From assembly GCF_921293095.1 (NCBI RefSeq), contig NC_060246.1:112882941-112946940 (forward strand): a DNA stretch of 64,000 bases, in the 5' to 3' direction. Both the position numbers and the translations under genes were made by a program. Below the pieces are notes generated by a model. That model was given only the letters and a program-made list of their open reading frames with translations, was not told the origin of the DNA and searched no databases. Positions 38,074-50,600 of the stretch are shown here, one piece after another; the stretch's first letter is position 1, and every line of letters begins with the position of its first letter. The DNA is from Ischnura elegans (Eukaryota > Arthropoda > Insecta > Odonata > Coenagrionidae).

Positions 38074-41039
38074 CACCTCAATCACTTTATTTTTATGTAC
38101 CACGTAGCACTCGTATATTTGGGGCCACTAGAATGATCAAAAGAATCTTGTCAATAGAAAATACCACCCCCCAACACTCACATTCACTCACACACAGACA
38201 TCTGCACCAACCTTTACTATAAGTCTTGATACACCTTATATAATGTACGTAGTCATTTTTTATTTTTGTTTTTTTTTCCTCTTTTGGCAGAGATGTAATC
38301 AATTATCAGTTCAACATACAATATGGAAAGGAGGAATTACATGCCCTTGACAAGAAAGAGAAAAAATATGTACAAACACTTATAAAAAGCTCAGAGCATG
38401 AAGTCCACAAGTTATTGGTATTTTACACTTGATTATCATATATGTATGGCATACTCCCCATCTTCCCCATGTCTTCACTGCCATACAACAGAATGAAGTC
38501 CCATGGAGGATGGTGGCAGCTAATTACATCGATGATTGTTTGCACAGCATCCTTTCAAATGCCAAGCTAGCCTAGGGGAAATAAGAAAAATTGTCTTGTG
38601 TCTGGGTACATTTTGCAAACAGTGGCTTGAACTTGGGGACTTCTTGCACCAAACTACTCAGTCTCAATTTGCTGAAGTTTCTAATGCTTGTTTTTCTTTA
38701 TTTCATCCTCCAGCTCACATACTTCAACTTCCGCTGAGATGGCTTTTAATCAGAAGTCCAGTTATAGTTAAGGCACCTCCATTTACATAACTTCACATAG
38801 TTGGTCCACAAAAACAAAATGAAAAATTTATCAGCACATTTCAATCTGGAAACACATTCATTACCTTGTCATGTGAATTTTTGACACTTGACAAATATTT
38901 ATCCATCAGCATCACTTGTCAAAAGTTACTCAAAATGATAATCTGGAAAAGAAATTTAAATTTAACATCATAATTAGCATCAAGCCAAATACGTTCAAGG
39001 AAAAGAGATTCAGCCATTTAAAAACTGAACTACAAGAAAAATCCATGAAATTCTCAATATTCAGTTAGGCTTGATACTTTTTAACAATTCAATGCATTCA
39101 TGCAGTTTCTAAAGACAGCAAAGTTCATTTAAAGGAGTAGGAGAATTAATCCTGAAACATAAAAGGCAATAGATCAAAATTCCATCCATGATACAAGAAT
39201 GCAAATCTAAAATTAGATTTTTAGATTCTTCACTTGTTTGAATTTAAGTGGTGAGAAACAATATGCTGATGAATTACTTCTTCACGTGCTAGCGTGCTTG
39301 AAAATTTTCTTTAACTAATGCATGGAAGTATACTGAATGTGTTTGCTCATTGAAATTCCCTTACAGTGTATATTCAAATCAATAAAAATGGTGATGCCTT
39401 TGATTAAGTTACACAGCTGATAAATAATAGCCATATACAACCAGTTATTACAGCAGTTAAGTTCCATAGCATAAGTATACATTATTCGACCACCATAACA
39501 TGGAAAATATTTAGAGCCATTGGACTTGCAACTGTATTATCTATCATCATGGAGTACGTGGAAATGAAGTAGCATAGAAACACTTTCTTTTCAAAACCCA
39601 CCTTGGGGATTTCATTTTCACAATTCAACGTAGCAGCATTTATACAAATTTATTGGTTACTTCCTGCTCTCAAATTCACTCGGTTTGGTAGCATTTGATA
39701 CATAATTAACCTTAATTTGCTATAGTATATATCGATGACATCATCATGGAAATTCAAATTCTTGTGACATTATGTGGCTGAATAGTTTGATGCAAAGAAA
39801 TAAATTGGTGAATCAATTTCAAATTGTTTCATTTTTTCATGCTTATTGTTCTTCTTCAAGAAAAGCTTCAATTCCTTGAGGACTTTTAAAAGATGAACAC
39901 ACTGATAATGTAAAATAATAACTTTTAATTCAAAATCCTTTGACAAAAAAGGTTCATTCTATATACCACAGCACAGAGCAGTAAAGAAAATGTGTAAGTG
40001 TAGAAAAATGAAATAATTAAGAACCAACTCCTTCTGATCCAAACGGCAATATTATATATGCTTAATGCATAAGTTTGAATACCACTCAGTTTTCACAAGA
40101 CCACTTCTGTCTAAGCAAACAACATTGATGATGAATAAAGTTGAAAAAGATAGTATAAATAAATGTATCCCCCTGGGAAAAATAAATAAAAAAACAGGCA
40201 GGATATTTACTGATATTTCTAATCTGCCTGATATATTTAGTTACAAAAATTTGTAAATGAAATGATTCATGAACATGAGAGCAGTTTAGAAAACCCATCT
40301 TTAAGCATATCAAAATAGCAAGAGTCATAATCTCAAAATTATAATAAAATGAAAAAAATAGATATTTAGTGGTGTTGCACAATCAAATCCAACTCTCAGG
40401 GGATTAAACAAACCCTTGCAACTGGTGAGTAGCCTTTCTAAAATGTGTTGCTTTGAGGCAGCAGAAAATACATGGAAAATAAATAACATTAGAAATATTT
40501 GATGCTTCATGATGCAGTCTTTCTTTGGATGAGAAGATAAAAACATGCTTCAAGTAGATGATTTCAAACTTCAATGTACCATGATCACAGAAGAAAACAT
40601 TAAAAGAAACAGATACACACCTCTCAACAACCACTGGGTGCTTCAGAAAAAAAACTCATTTGATTTTTTCCAACAAAGCCTTCTAGTTCAGGAAGCACAG
40701 CTTTGTATGATAGAAATTCACGGTCAAAACTCCTTTTCACTGGGAGACATATTCACACATCGGCTTGATTAATTTTACCAAAAGACTTTCATTACGACAG
40801 CAAGGTACTTCACAGTTGGCACAGTCAAATAGATACGAGTGGAATGTGGCATATTTCTTTTATCTATGAAATCAGGCGTCCCTCATCAAGGGTCCTCCTA
40901 ATTTTGCCTAATCTTAAAAAATTTCCATCACTCACAACATGCCCACTACATACCAATGATTTGGGTAAATATTTATCACAAATTGTTCACGTTTATCAAA
41001 CCGCTTGAGACACTTGTGTGCACTTATAAAAGTGGCTGC

Positions 41040-41225
41040 TTCCTGGTGGAAGGGGTGGGAGAGAGCCGTCAGGGTGGTGGACAGGAGGAGGAGGAGGGGG
41101 GGCGGCAGTGCGACAGGGCCCACGGGTCCCCACAACCCAAGGGTCCCCCCCTCTCCATCGTCGTCGTCGTCGTCCTCGACTGGCTCCTTGCTTTGGCTGT
41201 GGCTCCCCCCGCCCCCGCCCCGTCG
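41040..41225 (-). other. Low-complexity G+C-rich start of the iRhom 3' untranslated region
   Basis: Directly after the stop codon the minus strand is a G+C-rich tract with a (CGA)n run (about 41,158-41,178) and purine/pyrimidine-biased stretches (GGAGGAGG-type near 41,080-41,100). The large plus-strand open frame crossing here and the terminal exon is a composition artefact. No AATAAA is found close by, so the mRNA end is undetermined. Confidence 0.5.
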
Positions 41226-41675
41226 TCACGTGTGGTAGTCCCTCTTGAAGTCGATGTTCTGCTCAGCGCAGAAGTCTCGCGTGAGCGGGAGGCAGGTGAA
41301 GAGCAGGCACGCCTCGCAGTCGTACACGGGGACCACGTAGAAGAGGAGCACGAGGAGGAGGAAGAGGAGCGTGGCGGACACCAGGCACACCCAAATGAGC
41401 GCCACCTTGCGGCGCCGGTCAAACGGCATCCCGCTCCCACCACCGCCAAACGAGACAAACGGCAGCAAAGCATAAGAGAGGAGGAAGCCAAAGACGAATC
41501 CAAAGAGGTGGGCGTAGTTGTCAATCCAAGGGAGCAGACCCAGGAGGAGCAGAGTGGCAGTGGCCAGCAGAAGGCGCATGAGCGCCCGCCCCGGGTGGCG
41601 CAGCAGGGGCCATGCATGCAGGACCTCCACCACCAAACATGCCAGCAGGCCAAACTGCGCACCCGCTGGACCGAC
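41226..41675 (-). CDS. iRhom: iRhom terminal exon with pseudo-active site and stop, window exon 10
   Basis: It begins after CCTTCAG with [20 protein letters not shown] (GPAG replaces the catalytic GxSG). It continues through [20 protein letters not shown] and a basic loop ([11 protein letters not shown]), and ends with a last hydrophobic segment and [14 protein letters not shown] plus stop. It is strikingly G+C-rich, unlike the other nine exons. Confidence 0.96.
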   Translation of the reverse strand, partial: VGPAGAQFGLLACLVVEVLHAWPLLRHPGRALMRLLLATATLLLLGLLPWIDNYAHLFGFVFGFLLSYALLPFVSFGGGGSGMPFDRRRKVALIWVCLVSATLLFLLLVLLFYVVPVYDCEACLLFTCLPLTRDFCAEQNIDFKRDYHT

Positions 41676-44600
41676 CTGAAGGATAAATTTTTAGTGATTC
41701 TTAAATATGTATATGTGTACTTTGAATTCCATTTGTTCTGTACATTCTGTTTCATTCTATTCATTCTGTTTGTGAATAAATGGGTGCACGGATGGCCATC
41801 TAGTCTGATGCTAGAGGCTTACTAGCGAACACAAAACGCAAAATCTCCTCGTTCCAGCCCTATGGCCATCTTAGGTCATGTTTGGAGCCACTGGCATTGA
41901 GGAGGAGGCTGACCATGGCCATTTGCCCTATCTCCGTATTCCTGGCTGAATGGTCAGCTCACTAGATTTCTGCCTTTACCACTTCAAGCAACCCCTTAAG
42001 AAAGAAAGGGAAGCATTGGGGCAGCAGTGGGTATAAAGGCCTGCCAGGGGCTTTTCTCTACAGGACTAATCAGCTGTCATGTTCCCCAATTCGCCTCAGA
42101 TCACCGGCATTCGGATCTCTAAGGCTGACGTGGCTCTCAGAGAACTCAGGGAATATTAGTGAAATACAGCAAGAAGCATTCTTGGAATGCTTTCTCTCTA
42201 TCTATCTCTCCCATTCTCTAGCAATGTTGGTTTCAGCATGCTCCATTTCATGACCATTTGCACGATTATATCTGATGAATGAACCCAAACAGTGTGGATG
42301 CAATTTCATCATTACAAAGATGTTACCAATTAATTTCAATTATATTTTTTTTCAAATAGAGGTAGTCCCCAAGTTACAGACCTGTTTAGTATTAGTTCAA
42401 TTTCTAAGTCACACAATTCAAATTCTAATGAACACACAGTAATTCTAGCAATATTTTGTCAAAATATAATTTACATAATTCAAACAACCAGGATAAAAAT
42501 AATATTGATGGAATGGTTAGATAGGAGAAATTTATGACCAAGAAAATAGATGAACAGCCAATCAAGGTTGTATCGGTAGCCTATTTACTGATCAGTTTTA
42601 GGAAAGAAATCTTAAAAAATCAATAGATTTACACATTCTTAAAAGGAGTCCAGAGAGCCCATCCATACGTCCAACATTCATAAGTCCATAACTTGGGGAT
42701 GAAAACTTATTATAGCACATCTAAGCCTGAATTGAGAAGTAAATTCATCATCATCATTCAGATGATGCCAAATCCACTTCCATTTCTTTTTTAGCCTACA
42801 TGATAATGTTGAATTGATGCCACAATATATTTCTCAGTGACCAAAAGATATAAAGACACAGTCACCAAAGATGGAAAAATAAATCAACTTTTCATCATCA
42901 GCATTGTATCTGAGTTTCCTCATGCTAATGTTTAGTTCATTTCATTGAAATTATTCTCATGGTATACTTATTACGTGCTCAGGAATTAGTGAAAACAATG
43001 GTAAAATATGTTTAAATTTACAGATTTAAAAAGTTCTAGAATAATGAGTATGTACTAATTATTATTGTTTAATTCCTCATCTACACAAAAATGCAGCCAT
43101 TGAAAGACAATTTATATTTTTGGCAATGTCCAATAGAATGCTATCTCATATTTCTCTGAAAATGGGATGAGACACTTATAAAAAGCAATGTGGAATCATC
43201 AAACTTGGAAAAACTGACTATACTTACCTCTGCACGGTATGGGGTAAATATGGCACTAGCAAGATTTCCACCAACTCCAGAACCCAAGTATATTATTCCT
43301 ATCCTCAGTGGTCCAGCTAGCTTCTCCAAATCTCTCATTAGAAAATACTGTACCACAAGAGTGATCTTCAGATGAAGCAAGCTAGAAACAGATGAAGAAA
43401 TGTATTTTAGCCGACAAAATCTTTACATCAATTAAAGCTAAATCCAGCCATTGAAATACTTTTTAATTTAAGACATGCTTTCATGTGGCTTTGTTGCTCA
43501 GAAGGCAGCTGTATCTATCTGCTATCTGACTTTTATTTTCTAATAAATACTAGTGTGAGGAAGAGAGTGGTTTAAAATCCAGTTGGAGAACCCAAGAGTC
43601 CTAAATTCATCCTGACTTAAGGATGCCAGTGGATGTTCATTTGTACGAGCCCATATCTTGATATAGGTAGCCCCGCCATTAGTGGACAATCAGACTTTAA
43701 TAACCACAATTATGCAACCCACCGAACATTTCAAAAAGGGGACTCGAATGTTGGAAATTCTGGAAATTTCCATATATTGAGGAAGAGTCCACAAGGATTT
43801 TTAAACATGCTCCTAATGGGTTGACCCCCTCATTTTTGCACATGACACTCATATCAAGGAAAGTGAGAGTTAAAGTACACCTCAGTAAAAAGATTAAAAA
43901 CTAAAACTTTTAATTACCGTATTTTCCGGCGTATAAGACGACTTTCTAGCACCTAAAATCTTTTTTAAAAAGTCGGGGTCGTCTTATACGCCGCGAATGT
44001 GGCGGAGGGGTGGCCGCACTGAACAAACACTTCACACATTTGCAGAACCCTAACCCTAACCCAGTGCTGAGATCTAATATACCAGGCTTTGTGAACTTCC
44101 ATGTTAAAAGGAGGCCAAGGGAGAACCAAGCAAGACAATTAAACCAACGGTCGGAGGCACTTCAACACAATCAGCAGAGGACAGTTGTGAATGCAATGCA
44201 TTAATAGGCGCGTGAGCACGGAATATAAATCAGACAACTGGCTTTAACACTGACATACGAAGCAAAAGGCAGTACACTACCTCCCATTCGAAATATGGGC
44301 ACCACACCCCGAAACACTACGATGGTGCTTCATTTTCACTTTATAAAATTAAAGACAATTATTTTTAAAAGAAAAACAATGCCGAAACTCAAGTTCCCTG
44401 TTGGTTGTTTTGTACATGTGAATGAAAAAGGCTGGATGGATGAAGAAGGGGTAAAGCTATGGCTTGATAACGTATGGAGCAGGCGACCAGGTGGACTTAT
44501 TAAAAAACGTAGCCTACTGGTGTGGGATATGTTCAGGGCTCATTTAACTCCCAGCACCAAGGAAAGGCTTGCGAGACTAAATACAGATTCAGCAGTTATT

Positions 44601-47600
44601 CCTGCAGGATTGACATCATTGGTACAGCCACTGGATGTGTGCCTAAACAAGCCGTTTAAAGATCGCATTCGAGAACAGTGGAATGAGTGGATGGTTAGTG
44701 GTGAGAAGTCATTCACAAAAGGAGGAAACATGCATGCTCCACAGTTGGATGTTTTGTGCAAATTTGTTATAAAAGCCTGGAATGACATTGATGCAAAAAC
44801 AGTAATCAAGTCTTTCAAAAAGTGTGGCATATCAAATTCGTTAGATGGTATGGAGGACGACTACTTGTGGCAAAATGAAGAGGAAGTCGAAGCTGAGACC
44901 ACACCATCTGATACGGAATTTGATCCATATGATGATTGCCTTACAAATGTAGAACAAGACGTTATTGATGTACTGATGATATCAAATGACGAACAGGAGG
45001 ATTTTAAAGGTTTTTAAATGGAAACTGCGTTGCTGACTCGCAGTGACTTGCGAGCTCTCTCTATCGTTTGTTAACTTCCTTGTATCAGACTGCTTTAGGA
45101 AAAGTTTAATCCACTTGCACTGTTTTAGTTTTATATGTTTTATGAGGAACTGACTTATGTTTATTAGTGACCGTTTTCATGCTATCATGTCATGCCATGA
45201 TGTCATAAGCATATTAATTAAAAATTTCTATATTGAAATCAAATCTGATGTTTTTTATTTACCGGTAGTGTGCGTTGGAAAAGGGGTAGTCTTATACGGA
45301 GAGTATAGCACGAATTATATATTTTAACAAAAAAGTTGGGGGTCGTCTTATACGCCCAGTCGTCTTATACGCCGGAAAATACGGTAGATAATGTTAAAAT
45401 TTGTATGAAACAATGATCATATTTTTAGATAAATCATTCAATAGTCTATTTTAGGATAAAGAGGTGTTATCACTATGGTGTCATAAGATCATCTAGAGAT
45501 GACATAAATAAATATTGTGCATGAATATCATTTTTCATTACGACCTAATTAATAAATAATGCATGGAGCATTACTTACCCAGCATGAAGAAAGAGGGAAG
45601 TCCACAGACGATAAAACTGGTCAGGAACTTCAGGGTTGTAAAAAGGAATCATCCCACAAACATTGTCCAAGCAGGAAACCTGAAAATACATTTTTAGGTC
45701 AAATATATAAAATTATTTTTATTTGAATCCAGAGAAAGCTGGAACCTGCTAGGATATTAAAGTCACGTTTAGTTCAATCCATAATAATGACACTGAACTA
45801 CATGCCAAACTGTACACTTAATTCCTCATGTGTGGAAATAAATTGAATATCATATTCCAACGAAAAATCAATTGACCAGTCTCTCATTTTTTATAGAAAT
45901 TATTATTTAATTATTTTGCATCAGAATATGATGCAGAGACAGGTCTTCCAATAGATGGATCTATTGAAATAAATTCTGACTGGTGAGAGAGCTTTCCACC
46001 AGAATGTAATCACACTCATACATCACCAGTCATTTACGTAGGTTAGAATTTTCCTTGATTATTAATTTCATTGAAAGATTTGAATACACAGAGTGAAATT
46101 CAGAGTATTTTATGCCACAGGATGACTATGCTATGCAAGCATATAGAAAATGTGCAGTGGCCACGTAACCACACGGACAATAATATGACAAAGTTCAAAA
46201 ATAGGGACTGAATTTAAATAAGAATTCCTTTTTCATAGCTTTCATCTATAAGTTAAGTATTACAAGAGGCAAAAACTACCTGAGACAGCTAAATATTTTC
46301 AAATTCTAGCAAATTTTTAAAGGTGGACTGTCATATTAAGGAAGATGAGAAATTGATATCCATGATCTAGATTAAAAATCCTTGAGATCTGCCGCCAGAC
46401 TATATGGAATGTGTCATTTCCATATTGTCTCGATGGGGAACCAGTAGAGAAGGGATATAGAAGGCATGGAAATAACATGAAAGGAGAAGCATGAAGAGTT
46501 GCCATTGCATCCTTTCCAGTTTCATTAAGTGCAAATATTTTTTTTGATGGTGTAAATATGAAAATGATTCAATGTATTTCACTAGAATTATGTTAGGTTT
46601 TGTATAAAACTTGTCCCCACTTTATTCTTATGCCCAGAAGTTCCATATCACAAATATCAATCGAGTATCTATTCCACTTGGTCTCACCTGACCGATTTCA
46701 GATCTATTTGGGAACTGGTTGGAAATTTTTGATAGAATGGAAAGCATATATTACTCATTTAACACCACTAAGATACATATTTTTGCATAACATATAGATG
46801 AAGACAATAAAATTGAAAATAGCACTATACCATAAACAACAAGAAGTATCATTAAGACAATGACTCACCTGGGAGCAGAGAGATGCTTCTTCATGGAAAT
46901 GGCCCCGTACAAAGTCACAATATTCTCTCGTAGTAATTCGGCATTCCCCATGAATGCCTATGCAACATGGGTGACCTATCACTTCGCAAACCATGTGTTC
47001 TGCAGCTTTGTCCTTGTATTTGAACTTTTGCGGTATAGAGCTTGTTTTACGGCATATGGGCCACTTAGTGATGTCATCAGGCCATTCATATGGTGCTACG
47101 GAAGGTGGTGCCTCACAAAACCTGAGTGAATATTGAATGAAAGGTGAGCATTATATGCCAATCAGTGATATTCTCAATGAATATATAATATCAAGTCTTA
47201 ATTTTCTCTTGGACTTACTTTGGATCTAATCCACAAACTGATCCTGAAATCCTCCCACCAGGGCCAGAATCACCAGCTGACCATTTCTTCCATGTGGAGA
47301 TGGTCTTCTAGGTGAAAAAACAATGCATCATAGGTACTGTTTTTTAGGGTTGCAAGAGGGTAAATCATTTGCAATGCTTGCCAATGCAATTACATGCTGC
47401 TTCAAACCATGCAAACTCAATTCAGTGGGAAGGAGTAAAAAAGCATAAATATCATCATGAATTAATAAAACAATGTTTTCTATGTCAGCATTTTAAAGTT
47501 CAGCAGTTTTATGTACCACAGAAATCAACAGGCAAATGCAGGGATTTAAATACAGGCAAAAAAGTAAGCAACCAATAATTCCAAAACATTTTCCTCAAAC

Positions 47601-50600
47601 AAAAAATCAACAGAGAGAGGAACATGCATACTTCTAATTGTGTAGTAATAAGTCAAATACCTTGCAAAATTCTACTTTCTGTATTCAAAATCTCATGATA
47701 AAACTGAAAACGAAATCCATTCAAGCAAGATTTTTACAAGCTTAATTGCCCAATGGAATGTTGGTGCATGATATTTCTTCTGAGGTCTATCACAACTACT
47801 GCTTGATATACAGTACAGGCATTTTTTTACCAGGATTAAAAATTATGCATAAAAACTTGTAATCCAGGCGTGCAACATACCAAATTCTGGTGATGCAAAG
47901 CCACATTTAGTAATTTACATAACCAAAATCGAAATGACCATCTACATCACATGCTAACAAATACTGAATATCTCAGACGTACCGTAGGCCTCAACCCTCG
48001 GACCAGTTGTTTGAAAGAAAGAGAACAATTCGGTTACAAAAAGAAAGTACATGAGCATTAGAACAATGTATATTTAATTAGCATACAATTTTGTCTGGAG
48101 GGAAATTATAACGTAACAAAATAAGACGGAACCCAATTAAAACTAAATTTACATGTGAACCCATGTCAGGTATATGCAATTGCTTAGAATAATATTCAGA
48201 TACACTGATACCATCAATACATGTTATACAAATATAAATGCAATGTAGGAAAAATAATCATTACATAAATATAAATTAAAAATAAATCAAATAAAAATGT
48301 CATAAATATACTTAAAAGATCAAGAAAAATTATTACAATTATTCTTAACAATAGTTTTTATAGTTTCACACATTCACAACACGATGACAATCCTAAAATG
48401 TTTCAATTTTACGGTTAGCAATAAGAGGATGAAATAATCTCCGGCTGAACTGTGAGTAAGGGACACTTAAATTTTTTCCTCTATGTATTCAATGCCTGAC
48501 TGCCTATAATGAGGTTCACATTGGAGAAGTATGGAATACTTAAAAAACTTTTACCACATGTATCAAGAGCAAAATTCTATCTGCCACTACAAACTGAGTA
48601 ACCATGATACCTCTATTCCCAATGACCATACCACAACTAGAGATTGTCGGTCTTTCATTCAGTGTTTTGTACAAATTTATTTTTCATTTGGTTACATAGT
48701 GGCTCTAAATTAACATCAATTTAATTATACACCGAGGTCATGATTGAAATCACATTAAAACCCTTTTCATTAAAAAATGGCTATAGAATGCAAAAATTAA
48801 TTCAAAGTAAAAACTCACAAGTATTCCATTTTAATATACCACTTAAATGCACTTCTATTTCTCCCACTATTAAAATCTTTTTTTGTTGCTTTTTTCTCTC
48901 CTCCGAAACTGCTTAGATTAAAAAAAAATAATAAAACCATAACTTGAAGACAGTGAATCCACACTAAACACACCGAACTTTACTTGCAGCAGTTTTCATG
49001 ACTATCGGTTCTTTACATTGCTTTTTATATTTTGTGTGTACAATTTTTCTGCACCGTATCCATCATACTGATGTGCTAAGTACTCTATCCTCAAACTTAG
49101 GCCGCATTTATGCAGATAAGTTATGCGTGCGGTATACCTTAAAAGAAAAAAAACCCTTGCTTTAACCGTAAAAAGCACATTCTTTTGCAGTTTTCTCCAC
49201 TAAAATAAAAAAAAACCACAACCAAGCTGATGATGGAGAATACATAATAAATGCTCTGAACCAGGGATGGCAATTGAAACCAAACGAAAGTCAAAACCAG
49301 TAAAATTTCAATTTCATTTCAATAGTTCGAGGGAGCAAAATGTAGAAAAGAAATGAAAAAGAATAAAGCCCGGGGAGCTAAACCCAGCGTCAAAATGCAA
49401 TTGGAATCAAAACTGCTTTGGGTCGAAACTAAACTAAACTAAACCTCTGGGACGATATGAAACACAGGTTATGTTTCGCACCGGAGGGACCTTGTGCTTC
49501 ACCTTCGAACAGTTCAGTTTTGACCCACACACCTAGTATGAATTACGGTTGAATAGAGTAGAAGTTCGGGCTACCTCCATTAAATGCATGTGGCACTCAT
49601 ATATTTACCACAAACAGGAGAATGGTGAATGCTCACTGGCCAGTAGATTTTAAAGCTCAATGTTTTAACCTCTCTCTAAGTATTCTGTCATGAAATGGGT
49701 AGAAACTATTCTCTCTTATGCCCTCCACTCAACTTCTGGGATTGAAACTTTACTCTGAGCAGCAGTATTTCAATTAATTCAGTTTTTTTCCTGGGAGTGA
49801 AGTTTTGTCTTGGGTCGAAACTAAACTCCTTGGTGATTTTAATTTCATGCGGTAATGAAACCAAACCCAGGCCTCATATTTTCGTTTCGCTCTGGGTTGA
49901 AACAAAACATAATCGTTTCTTTTCACTTGCTATCCCTGCTCTAAATCTCATTTCTATAGCTCCTGACTTGATTAAGAAATGGACCCAGACTGACTGACTG
50001 ACATACTACTGAATTCATATGTATTGATTGTCCACTATTACAGTCATATTCTTTTCTTTGAAACGAATAGTAATTTTTTCTCCTAATTGCTCTCTCCTTC
50101 CTTACATCTCATTCACTCCTCTTCCATGAGACAGATCACACATCCCATTGCACAGCTCTTTCCTTTATTTTCTGTTCTTTTTTAAACTCTTATACCTCTC
50201 TCCTATCCTGCACTGTCCCCTTAGCTTGCCTACAAATTCCTCTCTACTTGGTATCCTGTCTGTCAGCACTACTGCGGCTGAATAAATATACTTTGTACTA
50301 TCTAGATACCAAGAATAAATAAGACATAAAATTAATGCAGCATGGAGTATGGGCCTCACTGCATTTTCAAGGTGCAACTTGACTAAATTGAAGTAACATC
50401 ACCATTTCACTTTTTCATCCCTTTTTTAACACCTAATGGTATCTTAGAGAGGTTAAGCAATTCCAACAACGTCTCTTTAGATCTAGTGGAAAAAACAATT
50501 TTAAAAATTCATATAAGCTATGAAGCCACGATCTTGTCTGACTCCAGATATTAATAGTGAGGCCCTTAAGATTTATAGGGATTAAATCCTCTTATTTGTG

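Larger units (their letters stand above)
35220..41000. other. Intergenic A+T-rich DNA, no gene seen
   Basis: Apart from the repeats listed separately I find no exon with recognisable protein similarity, no tRNA and no clear element. A fragment near 35,670-35,710 (GGTGGATCAAGGAATTTTTT followed by a G run) looks like a decayed interspersed-repeat end. A group of degenerate A+T-rich repeats lies at about 35,880-36,790. The distal part may include the 3' untranslated region of the iRhom gene, whose polyadenylation site I could not fix. Confidence 0.5.
43917..45384 (+). mobile_element. pogo/Tigger-like DNA transposon, internally deleted copy, 1,468 bp
   Basis: Both ends start CCGTATTTTCCGGCGTATAA and continue GACGACT: 27-bp perfect terminal inverted repeats, flanked by TA on both sides (43,915-43,916 and 45,385-45,386), the target used by pogo/Tc1-mariner elements. 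Extra subterminal copies of GTCGTCTTATACGCC occur at both ends. It encodes the C-terminal half of a DDE transposase (44,295-45,017). The N-terminal DNA-binding domain and first catalytic Asp are missing, so it is non-autonomous. It sits in an iRhom intron in antisense orientation to the gene. The intact inverted repeats and open frame suggest a fairly young insertion. Confidence 0.93.

Noticed and set aside
41069..41764. 231-codon minus-strand open frame overlapping the iRhom last exon
   Set aside because: It is in a different frame from the rhomboid core and runs through the intron acceptor; it is a shadow of the real exon.
40956..41825. 289-codon plus-strand open frame
   Set aside because: It is antisense to the iRhom terminal exon and a low-complexity tract. 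The minus strand encodes a clear rhomboid core, and the plus-strand peptide is Glu/Arg/Gln-rich without a domain.
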